A stretch of 6,829 bases of DNA from Paludibacter sp. (GTDB lineage Bacteria > Bacteroidota > Bacteroidia > Bacteroidales > Paludibacteraceae), in assembly GCA_024709185.1 (NCBI GenBank), contig JANJXE010000305.1, positions 1-6,829 of the forward strand, given 5' to 3'. The translations under genes were made by a program, and so were the position numbers. Each line of letters begins with the position of its first letter. The first letter of the stretch is position 1. This document shows positions 1-6,808 of this stretch, piece by piece. The notes below the pieces were generated by a model that had not been told where the DNA came from, did no database searches, and saw nothing but the letters and a program-made list of their open reading frames with translations.

Positions 1-1063
1 AATTGGAAGGATTTGTGGTCAGGACAAGTCCTAAGGACTCCTGAACATCTATGGTACTGGTTATTAACGAAACTTCAACAGCAGCACTATAATCTGTTTC
101 TAAAGGATGGGTGCTTTTAACTTTAACATCATATGCAGAACCAGCGGTAAGTCCTTCTGCCAGGTAAGGTTTAGAAGCATCAGGTAAATAGGTCCAATCT
201 GATGTTGATCCTTTTGTTCTCAGTACAACCTCATATTTAGTTTCAGGTCCTCCATCCCAGGTTAAATTAAATCCTGTTGAAGTGATACTTGAAGGTTGTA
301 AATTAGATGGTGTTTTCGACACTAAACCCCAGCTTACAGACGCACCACCAGCGCTTGCCCATGCATTTCCACCAACAGAGCAAAAGTTTTGCGAACTTTC
401 ACCTGAACCTTCTCCAAAATTAATTCTTCCGATAAGCGTTGGGGTAGCAATTGGCAATATTTTTCTTCTGTTGTCGGCTATCTCAGAGGCTGTTCGGGCA
501 CTATTCCATACCCTGGTCTCTGCCAGTTTGCCCTGAAAGTTACCCCACCAATCACCTCCTATCAGGAAATTAGTCGTGTTAGCCAAATAACCTCCTGCCA
601 GGTTTTGATTATAGCGTTCGGTCCCATCCATGTACACTTTCCAGTTGTTTCCATCCACAACTAACGCGATATGGATCCACTTTCCTGCTGTCAAATCTGA
701 AAATTCCGGTAAAGTAGTATAATCCAACCACACATCGACTGTCCGGCCGGAAGCCGAGTTCTGAAATAAAAGTCGGGCTTCATTCGGACTAAAACCAAAC
801 TGCATTCCATTGTTTATATAAAAAAACATCCCTTTTGCCTTCGACATATCGTCCAGATAGAACCAGGTTTCAAAAGTAAAAGTTGAACCGGTAATGTATT
901 TTGTTATTGGATCACCTGCCGGATCAAGTATCTGGAACCATTTATGAGAGGTAGTAGTTTGTACATAACCCCTGTCTGACCATGCATCGGCCAACAAATT
1001 TGCTGAAAAGAACATCACAATCAGTGCGATACTCAACAATCTGAAAAAGTTTGTTTGTTTCAT
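1..1063 (-). CDS. Secreted LamG-fold plus fibronectin type III protein, C-terminus cut by window edge
   Basis: I translated this open frame by hand from the ATG at 1063-1061; it runs 354 codons to the window edge without a stop, so the protein is incomplete at its C-terminus. Residues 1-27 form a signal peptide: K2, a hydrophobic stretch from about F6 to L24, and a likely signal peptidase I site after A-D-A (25-27). There is no lipobox cysteine, unlike the enzymes upstream. Residues about 40-225 look like a LamG/concanavalin-A-type jelly roll, with the typical strands FTFETWFYLDD, GKWIHIALVVDG, WKVYMDG and KLAETRVWN. Residues about 251-335 are a fibronectin type III domain (TPSNLQPSSITSTGFNLTWD, then LTAGSAYDVKVKS). 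The last residues, DVQESLGLVLTTNPSN, could begin a further domain or a secretion tail. It lies 36 bp after the second DUF4091 gene. LamG domains often bind glycans; a role in substrate binding is inferred. I see no catalytic motif in the visible part. Confidence 0.88.
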   Translation of the reverse strand, partial: MKQTNFFRLLSIALIVMFFSANLLADAWSDRGYVQTTTSHKWFQILDPAGDPITKYITGSTFTFETWFYLDDMSKAKGMFFYINNGMQFGFSPNEARLLFQNSASGRTVDVWLDYTTLPEFSDLTAGKWIHIALVVDGNNWKVYMDGTERYNQNLAGGYLANTTNFLIGGDWWGNFQGKLAETRVWNSARTASEIADNRRKILPIATPTLIGRINFGEGSGESSQNFCSVGGNAWASAGGASVSWGLVSKTPSNLQPSSITSTGFNLTWDGGPETKYEVVLRTKGSTSDWTYLPDASKPYLAEGLTAGSAYDVKVKSTHPLETDYSAAVEVSLITSTIDVQESLGLVLTTNPSN

Positions 1064-1099
1064 AATAATAAATTTTAATTGAAAATTGAACTTGAAAAA

Positions 1100-2668
1100 T
1101 TATAGTGATAGTTGCTCTAATAAACGTTTTTTGAATTTAGCCACTTCCTGCGAATGCTTCGTTTGACTTGTTGAATTGATATGTACCAGTTTTAGAAGTT
1201 CTAAGGATGCTTCTCTGCCATTTTTCGATTCAAGGAGCTTTAGCAGTTCATAATCTTCTACGCCATCACGCCAGCGCTCCAATCTGGATGAAACCACCAA
1301 CTCATTATCCAACCCAAACTGTTCGCCTGGAAAAATCAAAATACCGTCACCATGTGGCAGATTTTGTCGGGGTACCAAAGGGTTTATAGAATCGAAAGAG
1401 TTTACTACCCAATATAAGAAACCTGAAGATTGTTCTTTGAATACTCTCCACATCACGGCACGATTTCGTATGGGAAAATTGTTTGAGATTGAAAGCCCCG
1501 GATAATCACTCATACATACATATGTCCACCACTCTGCACCTTGATTTAGTGCAGCCCTTCGACAAGAGTCAGCTCTCAGCTCGCTTTCGCTCAAAGACCA
1601 TACTCCCTGACAAAAGATATCTGTTGATTCCTTCAGATAATCGAAAACAGCAAATAAATCATCTTTTTGGGGACCATCTTTTGGGCCACAATAGAAGCTG
1701 GTCAACACTCTAGCATCCGGTGCAAATTTCTTTATTCGGGCAGCTTCTTTTTGAATTAAAGCATAATCTCCAATCCTTGCAGGCTCATCCCATATATAGA
1801 AATAGGCCTTTTTTAACAGGTCGTTTTTTCGTAGTACATCAAGAAACTTGTTAAGCTCATCGTCGGATAAAAAATGGCTTGGTAGTGCTACACTGGTAAA
1901 CCTTGGATCGTTCATATATTCAATAGTTCTTGGATCGTTCCAGGCCCATGGAGAAGAAATATTTTCTACGCGCATGTCTTTAGTTTCCAGCGATTGACCA
2001 ATCCAGTTTGAAAAATAGGGTGAAATCCTAAAGGTCAGTAATAAGTCACTCCATTTTTTCTTTTCAATGGAGGCCTCTTCTTCAGAAAGTCCTTCGATGC
2101 CCATCCTGTTGGGATCAATTCCCATAACAGAAGGGATTGTTGGAATTTCAGGGAGTGCACAGTTATAAACATGCAGTCTGATTTTGAAAAGGAATTCTCT
2201 GTTATTCGCTTTAAACCTAACAACTTCATTGTAAGTTCCGGCCTTTGTTTGTTGGGTGGTGGCGTAGGTCAACCACAATTTTGCACTGTCTACAACCCTG
2301 ACTTTACCACTTGTTGGAACCAACACATCATCAGACCTGTTAAAATGCACAAGATTTCTGGAAGTAAAAGCAATATCAGTTTTTGATTCGGCGAAACGTT
2401 CTATGATATAACTGTCTGCGCTATCCGTTTTAAATGCTATTTGAACATGCTCTATGTCGCCCTTTGCCAGATACAAATCATAAATATTCGCCGGTACAGA
2501 ATCAAAATAAGAAGCTATACTATCCAGATTGGAAGCTACCCATGTATTCTGTGGCTGACTTTCAGCAATTTTTCTGTTTAATGATGTATATGAATCCTGT
2601 TGCGAACAACCAGCAACTAGTGTAATACAAAAAATTACGAGGACGTCAAGTGTTTTTTTTACGAACAT
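1100..2668 (-). CDS. DUF4091 / GH123-like glycoside hydrolase lipoprotein (second copy)
   Basis: This 522-residue protein starts with a lipoprotein signal peptide whose lipobox is LVAGC (Cys21). Residues about 42-170 form a beta-rich N-terminal domain, and about 175-480 the DUF4091 region that corresponds to the GH123 catalytic barrel. The motif YIWDEP places D294-E295 where GH123 beta-N-acetylgalactosaminidases have their Asp-Glu pair; in that family Glu is the general acid/base and Asp orients the substrate's 2-acetamido group. Other family landmarks are ISSPWAWND (237-245), LPSH (262-265), VLTSFYCGP (321-329), TDIFCQGVW (349-357), GDGILIFPG (440-448) and RDGVEDYE (467-474). The catalytic pair is intact, so an active enzyme is likely, but DUF4091 is broad and the sugar is not certain. 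It is a paralogue of the gene 26 bp upstream. The residues after Cys21 (SQQDS) are weakly acidic, which fits the periplasmic side better than the surface (inference). The start is supported by the signal peptide directly after it. Confidence 0.9.
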   Translation of the reverse strand: MFVKKTLDVLVIFCITLVAGCSQQDSYTSLNRKIAESQPQNTWVASNLDSIASYFDSVPANIYDLYLAKGDIEHVQIAFKTDSADSYIIERFAESKTDIAFTSRNLVHFNRSDDVLVPTSGKVRVVDSAKLWLTYATTQQTKAGTYNEVVRFKANNREFLFKIRLHVYNCALPEIPTIPSVMGIDPNRMGIEGLSEEEASIEKKKWSDLLLTFRISPYFSNWIGQSLETKDMRVENISSPWAWNDPRTIEYMNDPRFTSVALPSHFLSDDELNKFLDVLRKNDLLKKAYFYIWDEPARIGDYALIQKEAARIKKFAPDARVLTSFYCGPKDGPQKDDLFAVFDYLKESTDIFCQGVWSLSESELRADSCRRAALNQGAEWWTYVCMSDYPGLSISNNFPIRNRAVMWRVFKEQSSGFLYWVVNSFDSINPLVPRQNLPHGDGILIFPGEQFGLDNELVVSSRLERWRDGVEDYELLKLLESKNGREASLELLKLVHINSTSQTKHSQEVAKFKKRLLEQLSL

Positions 2669-2694
2669 ATCTGTTAATTTGTTTAGTTAAAAGA

Positions 2695-4239
2695 CTATTT
2701 CAATATCTCTTCCATTAACTTTACCTTAAATGCTATCACATGATTTGGGTTGGTGCTGACAGCGGCAGGTCCTTTATACACATTCTCAAGAATGGACAAA
2801 ACATGCGCTCGGGACGTTTTCTTTTCAAGCAAGTACATCAGTTCGAAATCTTCCAGTCCATCTCTGAAACGTTCCAAACGCATTGAAATAACAGGCGTTT
2901 CTGAATTGAAGCTTTCTCCCGGGTACACTAAAACTCCATCTCCTTCAGGCAATTCGGATCTTGAACGAAGTGGTGAGAGAGAGGAAAAGGCATTTACTAC
3001 CCAAAACAAATATCCCTCTGCTCTTTCTTTGTATATTCTCCACATAATAGCGTGATTATCGATTGAAGTGGTACCATTTGCATGAGTAAGCCCTGGTCTG
3101 TCGCCCATAGCAGTATAGGTCCAAAATTCTTCCTGATTGCCGGATTTTAGTCTACAGCGCTCTGCTCGGTCCTCTTTATTCTGAAGCGCCCAAACTCCAA
3201 TACAAAATATATCTGTATATCCATTGAGGTGATCCCAAACTGAAAGTAAATCATTGAAATCAGTATTATTTGGATCGGTAGGGCCTCTGTAGAACGTAGT
3301 TAATACCTGAGCTTTACTATTAACACTTTTTATTTCCACTGATTTGTCTTGAATCAACTGATAATCCGCAATTGATGTCGGTTCGTCACGTACATAATAT
3401 ACCTGCTTTTTTTGTGGAAAACGAGTTGATACCTGATTAGCAAATGTTTTAATTTCTTCCGTTGTAACTAAATGACTTGGCAACAGTAAATGGGTTAAAC
3501 GTTCATCTGCCATATAATCAAGCGTACGGGAGTCATTCCATGGGTAAGGTGATGAAATACATTCAACAGCCATTGGGACACCGTTTGGATGCCACAAACA
3601 CATATAGGGCTGCATTCTTCTTTTCAAAAGCTCGTCCATAAACTCTTTCCTCTTTTCATACATATCCTCTCCCTGTGCAGCAGACGAAACTCGTAAAGGA
3701 TTAATGCCCATTATAGCCGGAACCGACGGTTTCACAGGAATGGCAACATTGTACACCTTACAGGCCACTTCAACTTCGTAGTTTCCAGCTGTTCCTGTGA
3801 ATCTTAGTTTATCAGTAAATTCACCTTCTTGTGCATTAATGGAAGTCTCATAGGTTACCCAAAGCTTGATTAGTTGTGTTTTTGTAGATAAATCTGTTGT
3901 AACCGGAACCAGAGGATCGAACTCATCTTCAAAAACCCTTATTTCACTCAAGCTTACTGATATGCCTTCACGTGGATTCACTTGTTCAAATGAGATAGAG
4001 CCACGTTCCTCAGTTTCGAGCACAATCTGAAAATGTTCGGCTTCACCTTTTGCCAAATACAGGTTAATCTTATTACCGGGTGAGAAAGATTTATAATTTT
4101 CAACTCTATCCATTGAATTCAATACCCAAATACCGGTAGTGTTGTAGGTGGGATCCGGGTCTGAATCATCAATGCGTTCACATCCAATTAGACAAACCGT
4201 TAACACAAGTGCCGTCAAAACATTCAAGAACTTATACAT
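2695..4239 (-). CDS. DUF4091 / GH123-like glycoside hydrolase lipoprotein (first copy)
   Basis: This 514-residue protein begins with a lipoprotein signal peptide ending in CLIGC (Cys20), followed by E-R-I-D-D-S-D, an acidic stretch resembling Bacteroidota surface-export signals. An N-terminal beta-rich domain (about 35-165) precedes the DUF4091 region (about 172-472). YYVRDEP carries D285-E286, the presumed GH123 Asp-Glu catalytic pair. Conserved blocks are ISSPYPWND (228-236), LPSH (253-256), VLTTFYRGP (312-320), TDIFCIGVW (342-350), GDGVLVYPG (433-441) and RDGLEDFE (459-466). All recur in the same order in the downstream copy, so the two arose by duplication. The residue before the catalytic Asp is Arg here and Trp in the other copy, which may mean a different subsite. 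The gene starts 9 bp after the GH27 stop codon, so translation may be coupled. Known GH123 members release GalNAc from beta-linked ends; that activity here is an inference, since most DUF4091 proteins are uncharacterised. Confidence 0.9.
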   Translation of the reverse strand: MYKFLNVLTALVLTVCLIGCERIDDSDPDPTYNTTGIWVLNSMDRVENYKSFSPGNKINLYLAKGEAEHFQIVLETEERGSISFEQVNPREGISVSLSEIRVFEDEFDPLVPVTTDLSTKTQLIKLWVTYETSINAQEGEFTDKLRFTGTAGNYEVEVACKVYNVAIPVKPSVPAIMGINPLRVSSAAQGEDMYEKRKEFMDELLKRRMQPYMCLWHPNGVPMAVECISSPYPWNDSRTLDYMADERLTHLLLPSHLVTTEEIKTFANQVSTRFPQKKQVYYVRDEPTSIADYQLIQDKSVEIKSVNSKAQVLTTFYRGPTDPNNTDFNDLLSVWDHLNGYTDIFCIGVWALQNKEDRAERCRLKSGNQEEFWTYTAMGDRPGLTHANGTTSIDNHAIMWRIYKERAEGYLFWVVNAFSSLSPLRSRSELPEGDGVLVYPGESFNSETPVISMRLERFRDGLEDFELMYLLEKKTSRAHVLSILENVYKGPAAVSTNPNHVIAFKVKLMEEILK

Positions 4240-4248
4240 AATTTAAAA

Positions 4249-5613
4249 CTAATTTCTGTTTAATTTATAGACAACCACACCGTGTGGATTGATTTTAGGA
4301 ATTTCCAATGTTTGATTCGAAACAGATAGCATATCTCCTGTCCACAATTCGGTTCCTTTATCGTATCCTGTAGCATTAACAGGTTTCATATCCAGTATAA
4401 AATTTGTTATTGGATCATCATTCAAATTAAAAACTGCCACATAATCAACCGACTCATCTTCTGCACTTGCAAACCATCCGACGATGTTATCCTGATGATA
4501 GAACTGATGATTGTTTTTAGAATATTGATTAATCTTTATAACCTCTTTGTTGGTGACCAGTTTAAGTGTAAAATCATCCATTTCAACCATATTACATCCC
4601 AGCATCAATGGAGAACGCAACATTGACCATAATGTAAAAATGGTATATTGTTCATCAACAGTAAAGTTCGCCATTCGAGTTTCGCCCCGCATCGCACGTT
4701 GAGCTATCGGACCTATCGGCAACATATCAGCATCCGGATATTTTCCCCTTTCTATGTGTGGTGCCCACTTCCGGCAAAGTTCAAACTGATGCTTTAAACT
4801 TTCCCAGTTATCCCAAAAGTCCTCACTAATCCGCCAAGCCTGAGAAACAGATTTTATATGATTTACATTTTCAAGAGGAGCTGAACCGGGTGATAAACTC
4901 AATACAATGGGGCGTTTGATGAGCTTAATTGCATCTGCAATTGCCTGAATTTCGTCATGAGCATAAACAGGATTCAATAAATCATCAGCTTTGATATAGT
5001 CAATATCCCAACTCTCATATAATTCAAAAATTGAATTGTAATACTCCTGAGCTCCTGGTTTTGACATATCGATACCATAAAAACCATGATACCACTCACA
5101 TTTGGAGTCCATCATTACAATATCACGGGCTCTGTACTTTGTACCTTTGATCGGAGTGTTTTTTTCAACAGCCTGAATAGGGATACCTCTCATGATGTGG
5201 ATACCAAACTTCAGACCTTTTGACTGAATGTAGTTTGCCAGAGGTTTAAGCCCTTCACCTTCACGAACACATGGATACTTGACAGTATCAGGAATTAACC
5301 GGCCGTATTCATCAATTAGCTGATGTGGACTTTGGGCTTCATAGTCTTCAAGCTTTACCATACCGGGAGCATACCAACCAGCATCATTTATGATGTATTC
5401 ATAACCGGCTTCTTTTAGGTGTTCAGCCATAAAATCTGCATTAGCTTTTAATTCATCTTCGGTCACTGAGGTGCCAAAGCAAATCCAGGTGTTCCAACCC
5501 ATGGGTGGAACACTTGCTATAATAGCTTCCTTTGTTTGCTCAGTTTTGGTGGTACAAGTACTGGTAATGAGTCCCAGAAATACTATCCAGAAAAACCGTT
5601 TAGTTGTTTTCAT
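4249..5613 (-). CDS. GH27 alpha-galactosidase / alpha-N-acetylgalactosaminidase-like exo-glycosidase
   Basis: This 454-residue protein has the hallmarks of glycoside hydrolase family 27 (clan GH-D), retaining enzymes that remove terminal alpha-galactose or alpha-GalNAc. The barrel starts with PPMGWNTW (36-43); NDAGWY (76-81) supplies the substrate-binding Asp77; DYIKADD (205-211) holds the expected nucleophile Asp210; WRISEDFWDNW (260-270) aligns with the human alpha-galactosidase A acid/base segment and places Asp265 as the acid/base. SPLMLGCNM (334-342) is another family block. A C-terminal beta-sandwich covers about 371-454. The N-terminus is a signal peptide with Cys20 in ITSTC, a poor lipobox, so it may be a lipoprotein or simply exported. 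The start follows the stop of the SusE-like gene by 3 bp, a strong hint of translational coupling. In the loop that separates the two human paralogues by specificity it reads S-L-S-P-G-S (239-244). GH27 also contains beta-L-arabinopyranosidases and isomaltodextranases, so the exact sugar is open. Confidence 0.93.
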   Translation of the reverse strand: MKTTKRFFWIVFLGLITSTCTTKTEQTKEAIIASVPPMGWNTWICFGTSVTEDELKANADFMAEHLKEAGYEYIINDAGWYAPGMVKLEDYEAQSPHQLIDEYGRLIPDTVKYPCVREGEGLKPLANYIQSKGLKFGIHIMRGIPIQAVEKNTPIKGTKYRARDIVMMDSKCEWYHGFYGIDMSKPGAQEYYNSIFELYESWDIDYIKADDLLNPVYAHDEIQAIADAIKLIKRPIVLSLSPGSAPLENVNHIKSVSQAWRISEDFWDNWESLKHQFELCRKWAPHIERGKYPDADMLPIGPIAQRAMRGETRMANFTVDEQYTIFTLWSMLRSPLMLGCNMVEMDDFTLKLVTNKEVIKINQYSKNNHQFYHQDNIVGWFASAEDESVDYVAVFNLNDDPITNFILDMKPVNATGYDKGTELWTGDMLSVSNQTLEIPKINPHGVVVYKLNRN

Positions 5614-5616
5614 ACA

Positions 5617-6735
5617 TTAATTTAAAACACAACGTACTGTGTAACCTCTCATCCTATCATAAACATAGAGCGCTGATCCAGAAGAATTTGCATCCAATGC
5701 TCTGGAGTATGCCTGAGTTGGAAATGCTGATGCTGGTGGGTTCCATGGGATTTCATCTCCTGCAACAGGAACGGTAGATGTCCAAAACAATGATATGTTT
5801 TCTTGCTCCAGGACATTTTCGGGAGTTCTATCTTTCAATGGCTCCCAAAAGAACCCGGATGCAACTGCATTAAATTTTGATGTGTTTTTTCCGAAATCTA
5901 AGGCGCTAGCTAACCAATAACTTCCATCTTTTAAGTAAGTCCCCGGATTTGAGTTATCTTCTTGCAAGTTCAACAGATTATCCCAATCCTGTTTAGTAGC
6001 AATATGCCATCCTGCCGGAGCAATTCCTTGCACCTTATCGCCTTTTTCAGCCGCAGCAACATCTCTTACAGTTGCATTCCAGGTATAATATCCTCCCCGC
6101 AATCGATTCCACTCTTTCTTGTGCTCACTATCACCCGGTAAGTTGTTCAAAAAGAGAACGTCAGTCCCAATATTCAGAGGCGTTCCATCACTGTATTTTT
6201 TGCAACGCATATTATCAGCCATCCAAATCCAGTAGTCACCTGTCAGTGGATCAACGACCTTAGTTACACGGTAAATTTCACCATCACGTGGATCGACAAA
6301 AGGATTCATGAATCTCCACAATTCCATGATACGGGATTTGCTGGTGCCCGAGTTAGTACCTTTAATACCCTTTATTACCCAGTACAGTTCCGCCCTATTG
6401 TAAATCTTTACCCCTAAGACGCCCATTACACTATCTAACTCATGATGAGTGATTGCATCAACCCCCACATTATTTAAAGAGATAGTAGCGGGATTACTCA
6501 TATCCTCTTTCAAACTAAGTACGAACTGGTAGCTAACCTCATCTTCGGTTTTCCACTCAACTGCTAGTGGTTTTTGAGGCGCCTGATAATCAAGTTCTAT
6601 TTCCTCCAAATCATCAGGAAGTAAAACGGTGACTTCGCTCACTTTTTGTTCGATGTCATCCTCCTTGGGATCACAAGAAGCCAACACGCTAAGAATAGCC
6701 AGGAACAAGATTGGATAATTCAAAAATTTTTTCAT
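5617..6735 (-). CDS. SusE-like surface lipoprotein with C-terminal FISUMP domain
   Basis: This 372-residue protein has a signal peptide with lipobox VLASC (Cys21) followed by D-P-K-E-D-D, which resembles the Lys plus acidic-pair signal that sends Bacteroidota lipoproteins to the cell surface. Residues about 34-143 look like the Ig-like N-terminal domain of SusE-type proteins: a proline-rich start, LAVEWKTEDEVSYQFVLS, a D-M-S-N-P block, and Y-W-V-I-K-G near the end. Residues about 147-372 match the FISUMP domain (Fibrobacter succinogenes major paralogous domain): DPRDGEIYRVTKV, YWIWMADNMRCKKYSDGTPL, APAGWHIATKQDWDNL, FWTSTVP, and the closing RMRGYTVRCVLN. Its position just after a SusD tail is the usual place for SusE/SusF-type glycan-binding proteins, which hold the substrate near the SusCD transporter. 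No catalytic motif is visible. The role of FISUMP domains is not well known; glycan or protein binding is inferred. The ATG is directly followed by the signal peptide. Confidence 0.85.
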   Translation of the reverse strand: MKKFLNYPILFLAILSVLASCDPKEDDIEQKVSEVTVLLPDDLEEIELDYQAPQKPLAVEWKTEDEVSYQFVLSLKEDMSNPATISLNNVGVDAITHHELDSVMGVLGVKIYNRAELYWVIKGIKGTNSGTSKSRIMELWRFMNPFVDPRDGEIYRVTKVVDPLTGDYWIWMADNMRCKKYSDGTPLNIGTDVLFLNNLPGDSEHKKEWNRLRGGYYTWNATVRDVAAAEKGDKVQGIAPAGWHIATKQDWDNLLNLQEDNSNPGTYLKDGSYWLASALDFGKNTSKFNAVASGFFWEPLKDRTPENVLEQENISLFWTSTVPVAGDEIPWNPPASAFPTQAYSRALDANSSGSALYVYDRMRGYTVRCVLN

Positions 6736-6808
6736 GATTTAAAATTTTATTTGATTGGTATTAGTTAATTTTTTATGTTATTTATCTGTAGTTTAAAAAC
6801 TTAAGGTA
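6736..6808 (-). other. Short A/T-rich gap between SusD-like and SusE-like genes
   Basis: These 73 bp are strongly A+T-rich. On the minus strand the run just before the SusE-like ATG (about 6736-6753) is A/T-rich, with TAAAATTTTA and no GGAGG-like ribosome site, typical for Bacteroidota. I see no good Bacteroidota promoter (TTTG, then TAnnTTTG). A 5-bp inverted repeat AGTTT/AAACT near the SusD stop is too weak to be a terminator. Read-through from susD is therefore the simplest reading. Confidence 0.5.

Noticed and set aside
282..536. 84-codon plus-strand open frame
   Set aside because: It lies opposite the LamG/FN3 coding region, whose frame has clear domain matches. Its translation has no recognisable motif and it has no convincing start context.
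1071..1087. Inverted repeat AATTTT / AAAATT between the second DUF4091 gene and the LamG gene
   Set aside because: Six A-T pairs only, no G+C stem and no T-run placed as in a terminator; expected by chance in A/T-rich DNA.
2035..2229. 64-codon minus-strand open frame inside the second DUF4091 gene
   Set aside because: It is in a different frame from the real gene, which continues intact through it, and it shows no motif of its own; a shadow, not a frameshift.
2750..3055. 101-codon plus-strand open frame opposite the first DUF4091 gene
   Set aside because: It is antisense to the conserved C-terminal blocks of DUF4091, with low-complexity Ser/Lys-rich translation typical of a shadow frame.
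6072..6263. 63-codon plus-strand open frame opposite the FISUMP domain
   Set aside because: It is antisense to a strongly matched domain, is His/Ser-rich and has no motif.
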